A stretch of 9,939 nt of DNA from an uncultured Pseudomonadota bacterium (GTDB taxonomy: Bacteria; Pseudomonadota; Gammaproteobacteria; Burkholderiales; SG8-39): contig CAIPGJ010000541.1 in NCBI GenBank assembly GCA_903864555.1, positions 1 to 9,939 on the forward strand, in the 5' to 3' direction. Shown here in pieces: positions 6,953 through 9,939 of this stretch. Position 1 is the stretch's first letter; each line of letters starts with the position of its first letter. The notes below the pieces were generated by a model. The model saw nothing but the letters and a program-made list of their open reading frames with translations, ran no database searches and was not told the DNA's origin. A program made the position numbers and the translations under genes.

Positions 6953-6967
6953 CACGGGTTCTTGTTA

Positions 6968-6983
6968 TGCCATCGGTATGGCA
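6968..6983. promoter_or_regulatory. 16-bp palindrome upstream of the miniprotein gene
   Basis: TGCCATCGGTATGGCA is a perfect 6-bp inverted repeat around CGGT. It lies 16 bp after the second direct repeat and 45 bp before the ATG at 7029. Either an operator or an RNA hairpin in the leader is possible. I see no convincing -35/-10 pair here; TAGACT at about 6991-6996 is the nearest -10-like hexamer. Confidence 0.35.
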
Positions 6984-7028
6984 GTGGGCCTAGACTGGAT
7001 CCATCGTTTTTTGTGAGGAGTTCTGGAC

Positions 7029-7118
7029 ATGGAAATGGACTTTCTGAGAATCACCGCCTCGATTGCCATCATTCTTGCCATCTTTTTCTATTGGATCTTC
7101 AAGGCACCGCGGCGCTGA
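7029..7118 (+). CDS. 29-aa single-pass membrane miniprotein
   Basis: ATG 7029 to TGA 7116-7118 encodes 29 residues. It starts MEMDFLR, continues with an uninterrupted hydrophobic helix (ITASIAIILAIFFYWIF, residues 8-24), and ends KAPRR. The acidic N-terminus and the Lys25/Arg28/Arg29 tail predict one inner-membrane segment with the C-terminus in the cytoplasm. AGGAG at 7016-7020, eight bases upstream, is a strong ribosome binding site. A 10-bp hairpin begins 18 bases after the stop, so this has the anatomy of a self-contained gene. Tandem direct repeats lie 77-149 bp before the start. I do not recognise the family. Similar-sized proteins such as CydX, KdpF or CcoQ are accessory subunits of membrane complexes, but no such complex is adjacent here. 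Being followed by its own hairpin argues against it being a leader of the FAD gene. Its reality rests on the ribosome binding site, composition and context. Confidence 0.7.
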   Translation: MEMDFLRITASIAIILAIFFYWIFKAPRR

Positions 7119-7136
7119 GTGGCGCGGCTGCTTCCG

Positions 7137-7160
7137 GACACACCGCTGGCGCGGTGTGTC
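7137..7160 (+). terminator. 10-bp perfect hairpin after the miniprotein gene
   Basis: GACACACCGC (7137-7146), loop TGGC, and GCGGTGTGTC (7151-7160) form the strongest stem in the window, 18 bp downstream of the miniprotein stop. It is the likely transcript end. The tail TGTCAGTCC is not a U-tract, so an intrinsic terminator is probable but not certain. Confidence 0.6.
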
Positions 7161-7189
7161 TGTCAGTCCAAGCGATTGTGTTTCCAGCC

Positions 7190-7206
7190 CACGCGCGCCT
7201 CGCGTG
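7190..7206. promoter_or_regulatory. CACGCG/CGCGTG inverted repeat upstream of the FAD operon
   Basis: CACGCG (7190-7195), CGCCT, and CGCGTG (7201-7206) form a perfect 6-bp dyad about 63 bp upstream of the TATAAT box of the FAD oxidoreductase operon. The position would suit an activator site. The motif is GC-only and short, so chance occurrence is plausible. Confidence 0.25.
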
Positions 7207-7269
7207 CCCACCTGCTGACGATCGCACAGTTGTCCTGCTGTAACTCACCGGAAACCCTTGTTTCACCGA

Positions 7270-7275
7270 TATAAT
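7270..7275 (+). promoter_or_regulatory. Consensus -10 box of the FAD/Fe-S operon
   Basis: TATAAT matches the sigma-70 -10 hexamer exactly in an otherwise GC-rich setting, 31 bp before the TTG start at 7301. No recognisable -35 element is present at 16-18 bp (the sequence there is about ACCGGA), so an activator may be needed. A transcript starting near 7282 would have a leader of about 20 nt containing AGGGAGG at 7289-7295. Confidence 0.55.
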
Positions 7276-7300
7276 CTCCCGGTCTGTCAGGGAGGTTTCG

Positions 7301-8857
7301 TTGGACATTTCAGTGGTCGAGCCGGGTGTCATTCCCGTGTGCCCGGTGGCACCGGATGCCTTGCAGGGCATTCGGCGGCAGCAGACCAATCCGGATCGCT
7401 GGCATGGCGCCAGTTGGGCGCCCTTTGCCGAGGCGGCCCGCGCGGCCGGCCTGGAACTCACCGATGAGCGGCAATTGCAGGCGGTGTTCATCACCGATGC
7501 CGGCGGCCTGGCGTTTGGCATGCCGCATGGCGTGCTGATCGCCCGCAGCGCCACGCAGATCGCCACCCTCATGAAGCTGGCCCAGCAGTTTGCCGTGCCG
7601 GTCACGGTGCGCGGCGGGGGGCTGACCACGGAAGGTGAATCGGTGGCCTATGGCGGGGTGCTGCTCGACATGACGGGGATGAGCCGGGTGCTGAAGGTGG
7701 CGCGCGAGCAACTCACGGTGCGCACCCAGGCCGGCATTTTCTGGCACAGCCTGGCCGAGGTGCTGCGCCGCCACCAGTTGGATTACCTGTCCGCGCCGCT
7801 GAACCTCACCTCCTCGGTTGGTGGATCATTGGGCGTGGGCGGCATCGATGTGAACTCGCCGCGCCTGGGCTGTAGTGCCGACCAGGCCGTGTCGGTGGAG
7901 GTGGTTACGCCCACAGGCGAGATCGTGGAATGTTCCGACACCGTGCGGCCCGAGCTGTTCCAGCGCGTCATCCTGGGGTATGGCCAGTTCGGTGTGATCA
8001 CCGAGGTGACGCTGAAGGTGCGGCCCTACACGCCGCTGCGCATGCATTACATCTATTACGACTCGCTGCGCACCGCCATCGAGGACCTGCAGATGCTCGA
8101 CCGTGACGATGCCTCGGATTACTCCGGCATCCTCACCATGACCGACAAGGTGATCAACCTACTGGTGGCCTTCGATTCGGACGAGCGCGAGGCGGCCTTC
8201 AACGCGAACTGGCGCGGCCGGCTGCGTGGCCATGGCGAGCTGGCTTTCTGCGTGCGCATGGGACTCGGGTTCCTGCTCAAGCCCTGGCAGTTGCGCGAGA
8301 TGCTGTGGCTGTACGAGCGGCGCTGCCGGCTGTTTCCGGAGTTCCGCCGCGCCGAGCACACGCGCGGCAATCTGATGCATGACCGCACCGTGGTGTTCTC
8401 CCGCGCGGTGTGGAAGCACTGGGGCAGCCGCCAGATGGTGATCCCCGATCTGGCTACCTCGACGGAGAAGTTCATCGAGGCGGTGGAGCGCGGCAATGCC
8501 GTGTGCCAGCGCTACTTCCGCCATTACACGCTGTACTGCGTCGGCATCAAGGTGCGCGAGGACCACCGGCCGCATTACGAGCTGTCCTGCATTCCGCCGG
8601 ATGCACGCGGCCATGCCTATGGCTGCGAGTTCGAACCCATCATGGAAGACCACAACTACAGCCGTGACACGCTGCAGGCCTTCAAGAACGACATCTACGA
8701 CATCGGCCTGGCGCTGGGCGGCAGTTATTACCGCTTCGGCGGCATGATGAAGGGCTACATCCGGCGCATCTTCGGCGACGAGGTGGTGGACCGGCACCTG
8801 GCGATGAAGCGCAAGGCCGACCCGGCCATGGTGCTCAACCGCCATGTGATTTTCTGA
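7301..8857 (+). CDS. FAD-linked oxidoreductase, cytokinin-dehydrogenase-like (PCMH fold)
   Basis: This 518-aa protein has an FAD-binding PCMH domain (about residues 75-240) of the vanillyl-alcohol-oxidase superfamily. The best landmarks are PVTVRGGGLTTEGESVAYGG (100-119), SSVGGSLGVGGIDVNSPRLG (171-190), VVTPTGEIVECSD, PELF, and GYGQFGVITEVTLKVRP (226-242). From memory these resemble cytokinin dehydrogenases most closely. In those enzymes the GHS histidine links FAD covalently; here the position is Leu108, so FAD is probably bound non-covalently. The C-terminus (MKRKADPAMVLNRHVIF) has the ALKxxxDP-like ending of FAD_binding_4 oxidases. The start is TTG 7301, with AGGGAGG five bases upstream; the next in-frame ATG lies inside the FAD domain. 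It has no signal peptide. The stop overlaps the next ATG by one base, so it is translationally coupled to a 2x[4Fe-4S] protein. It is therefore likely a dehydrogenase that passes electrons to the iron-sulfur protein and not to O2. The substrate is unknown; nothing shows it acts on cytokinins. Confidence 0.8.
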   Translation: MDISVVEPGVIPVCPVAPDALQGIRRQQTNPDRWHGASWAPFAEAARAAGLELTDERQLQAVFITDAGGLAFGMPHGVLIARSATQIATLMKLAQQFAVPVTVRGGGLTTEGESVAYGGVLLDMTGMSRVLKVAREQLTVRTQAGIFWHSLAEVLRRHQLDYLSAPLNLTSSVGGSLGVGGIDVNSPRLGCSADQAVSVEVVTPTGEIVECSDTVRPELFQRVILGYGQFGVITEVTLKVRPYTPLRMHYIYYDSLRTAIEDLQMLDRDDASDYSGILTMTDKVINLLVAFDSDEREAAFNANWRGRLRGHGELAFCVRMGLGFLLKPWQLREMLWLYERRCRLFPEFRRAEHTRGNLMHDRTVVFSRAVWKHWGSRQMVIPDLATSTEKFIEAVERGNAVCQRYFRHYTLYCVGIKVREDHRPHYELSCIPPDARGHAYGCEFEPIMEDHNYSRDTLQAFKNDIYDIGLALGGSYYRFGGMMKGYIRRIFGDEVVDRHLAMKRKADPAMVLNRHVIF

Positions 8858-9807
8858 TGAAGGCTTTGCTCACCAAGGGCCACGAATCCTGCTCTGGCTG
8901 CAGCCTGTGCCTGCTGGTCTGCCCGGTCTGGCATGCGCGGCGCGACATCCGCCAGTCGCCGCAGGGGCGGGCCAAGGCCCTGCAAATGGGCGTGCCGGTG
9001 GCGGCGCTGGCCGAGTCCATCGAATCCTGCACCTTGTGCGCCGCCTGCGAGCCGGCCTGCCCGGAGTCCTTGCCGCTGGTGGACATGATGCTGGGACTGC
9101 GCGAGCAACTGGCGCGCGACGTGCCCGCCCGCCTGCCGGTGATCGACTGGCGTGCCGGCGCCTCGCCACGGCTGGCGCAGGCGGTGTGTCTGATACCGGA
9201 TGCCGCCCTGTTGCAACGACCGGACTTGCTGGCCAAGGCTGCGCAGCAGCTGGATGGCATGCACGTGGTCGAGGATGCCGGCCTGGACATTGCCGAAGCG
9301 ATCGAAGCGGGACAGGCGATTCCTCAGGAGCGCTGGTATGGATTCCTGCAGGCATTGAAGCGTGCCCGGCGTGTTGTCGTTGCCAATGGCTTGCTGGCGC
9401 ACCGACTGAGAGGCTCGCTGCCAGCGATGCGTATCGACAGCCTGGCCATGGCTCTCGGCAGCCTGGAGGCGGTGCGCAGCCGTCTGCAGCCCGGGGATTT
9501 CTATGTCATCGAGTCGCGTCATTACCACGCGGACCGCGAGCGGCTGGTGCACCACTACGACGGCCTGCGCCAGCGCAGCGGCTGCAGCATGAACCTGGAT
9601 CTGCAGCGCCTGGCCGTGCCCACCACTGCGTCCAGCATGGCCACGCAGCGGGGGCAGAGCGGCATCGATGTGCTGGAACAGGCGCGCTGGATACTGGAAG
9701 GCGCCACCCCGGCACGCATCGTGGTCGAGGATGCGGCGGATCTGGCGGTGTTCACGGCCGTGAGCGACAAGCCGGTGATTCATCTGGCGGAGCTGGGGGA
9801 TGGGTGA
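8857..9807 (+). CDS. 2x[4Fe-4S] ferredoxin-like electron-transfer subunit (GlcF-like N-terminus)
   Basis: The 316-aa product has two classical [4Fe-4S] motifs near its N-terminus: Cys12-Cys15-Cys18-Cys22-Pro (CSGCSLCLLVCP) and Cys58-Cys61-Cys64-Cys68-Pro (CTLCAACEPACP). This is the arrangement of GlcF, LutA/LldE and HdrD-type subunits that carry electrons from a flavoprotein to quinone or another acceptor. The C-terminal 230 residues lack the CCG cysteine-rich domains of GlcF/HdrD. Only isolated cysteines remain (about 110 and 247). A conserved-looking stretch reads FYVIESRHYHADRERLVHHY and then GCSMNLDLQRLAVP. ATG 8857 overlaps the TGA of the FAD gene (TGATG) with no strong Shine-Dalgarno, so translation is probably by reinitiation. 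This implies a fixed stoichiometry with the FAD subunit. No transmembrane helix is evident. The role as electron partner of the 7301 enzyme is inferred from coupling and motifs. Confidence 0.82.
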   Translation: MKALLTKGHESCSGCSLCLLVCPVWHARRDIRQSPQGRAKALQMGVPVAALAESIESCTLCAACEPACPESLPLVDMMLGLREQLARDVPARLPVIDWRAGASPRLAQAVCLIPDAALLQRPDLLAKAAQQLDGMHVVEDAGLDIAEAIEAGQAIPQERWYGFLQALKRARRVVVANGLLAHRLRGSLPAMRIDSLAMALGSLEAVRSRLQPGDFYVIESRHYHADRERLVHHYDGLRQRSGCSMNLDLQRLAVPTTASSMATQRGQSGIDVLEQARWILEGATPARIVVEDAADLAVFTAVSDKPVIHLAELGDG

Positions 9808-9823
9808 GATGGGGATGCGGGGC

Positions 9824-9939
9824 TTAGATGGGCGGGTGGGGGGCGATGCACTGGTGTCGCATCTGCTGGATCACTGGTCGAAGTTTCACGCACAAGCGCA
9901 GTCGGGCGTAGTTGCTGTCACAGTATTTGTCGGCAGCGA
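9824..9939 (-). CDS. Possible 3' end of a convergent unidentified gene
   Basis: On the minus strand, the frame entering at the right edge is open for 37 codons after the edge and ends in TAA (complement at 9824-9826), 16 bp past the stop of the Fe-S gene. It contains KYCDSNYARLRLCVKLRPV and ends CIAPHPPI. Most third positions are G or C, similar to the genes here. The family is not recognised. A competing plus-strand frame from ATG 9800 is also open to the edge, so this call is tentative. Confidence 0.35.
   Translation of the reverse strand, partial: AADKYCDSNYARLRLCVKLRPVIQQMRHQCIAPHPPI

Noticed and set aside
6933..6957. CRP/FNR-type site reading of CCGTGA...TCACGG
   Set aside because: The spacer is 13 bp instead of the 6 bp (CRP) or 4 bp (FNR) required, so no named regulator is assigned.
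6791..7243. 150-codon plus-strand frame covering the recQ-miniprotein gap
   Set aside because: The translation is Cys/Arg-rich, repeats VIFCTF/VTSCTF only because of the direct DNA repeats, lacks a Shine-Dalgarno, and overlaps the better-supported 29-aa gene in another frame.
1..9939. CRISPR array, tRNA/rRNA, insertion sequence, attachment site or defence system
   Set aside because: No spaced repeat array, cloverleaf, transposase, integrase or nuclease-helicase cassette was seen; RecQ is the ordinary housekeeping form.

Overview
The window is GC-rich DNA (roughly 65% GC by eye, with C/G-ending codons dominating in the genes). It is most likely from a betaproteobacterium (Burkholderiales or Rhodocyclales type). 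Evidence for this is the pair of Bug/TctC-family periplasmic receptors, a family expanded in that class, the codon bias, a full-length proteobacterial RecQ, and a diverged copy of a 'PSPCPSPAR'-type palindromic repeat. No rRNA, tRNA, CRISPR array, transposase or phage gene is visible. The content is mostly chromosomal metabolism.

Left block (1-3485, + strand). The last codons of an unidentified gene run directly into a class III CoA-transferase (TTG start at 73). An Fe(II)/2-oxoglutarate TauD-like dioxygenase follows at 1295. After a post-stop hairpin and a degenerate repeat comes a Bug/TctC solute receptor (2514-3485). The three genes look like a small catabolic set: periplasmic capture of an organic acid, CoA activation and oxygenation. 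The substrate cannot be read from the sequence.

Centre (3486-6753). A second Bug receptor of identical length (323 aa) lies on the minus strand (3724-4695), convergent with the first. The 240-bp gap between them holds three inverted repeats. Its 192-bp upstream region is shared divergently with recQ (4888-6753, TTG start). That region contains a 15-bp dyad and a -10-like box enclosed in a second dyad.

Right block (6754-9939). The 275 bp after recQ hold two direct repeats offset by 42 bp and a 16-bp palindrome. They precede an unlisted 29-codon gene for a single-pass membrane miniprotein (7029-7118), which is followed by a 10-bp hairpin. A two-gene operon comes next, with a TATAAT box, a TTG start and a 1-bp stop/start overlap. 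It encodes a cytokinin-dehydrogenase-like FAD oxidoreductase lacking the usual flavin-linking histidine and a 2x[4Fe-4S] ferredoxin-like electron-transfer partner. The right edge may carry the tail of a convergent minus-strand gene.

The least ordinary parts are the miniprotein with its repeat-bearing upstream region, and the FAD/Fe-S pair of unknown substrate. I did not find a clear new defence or mobile system.
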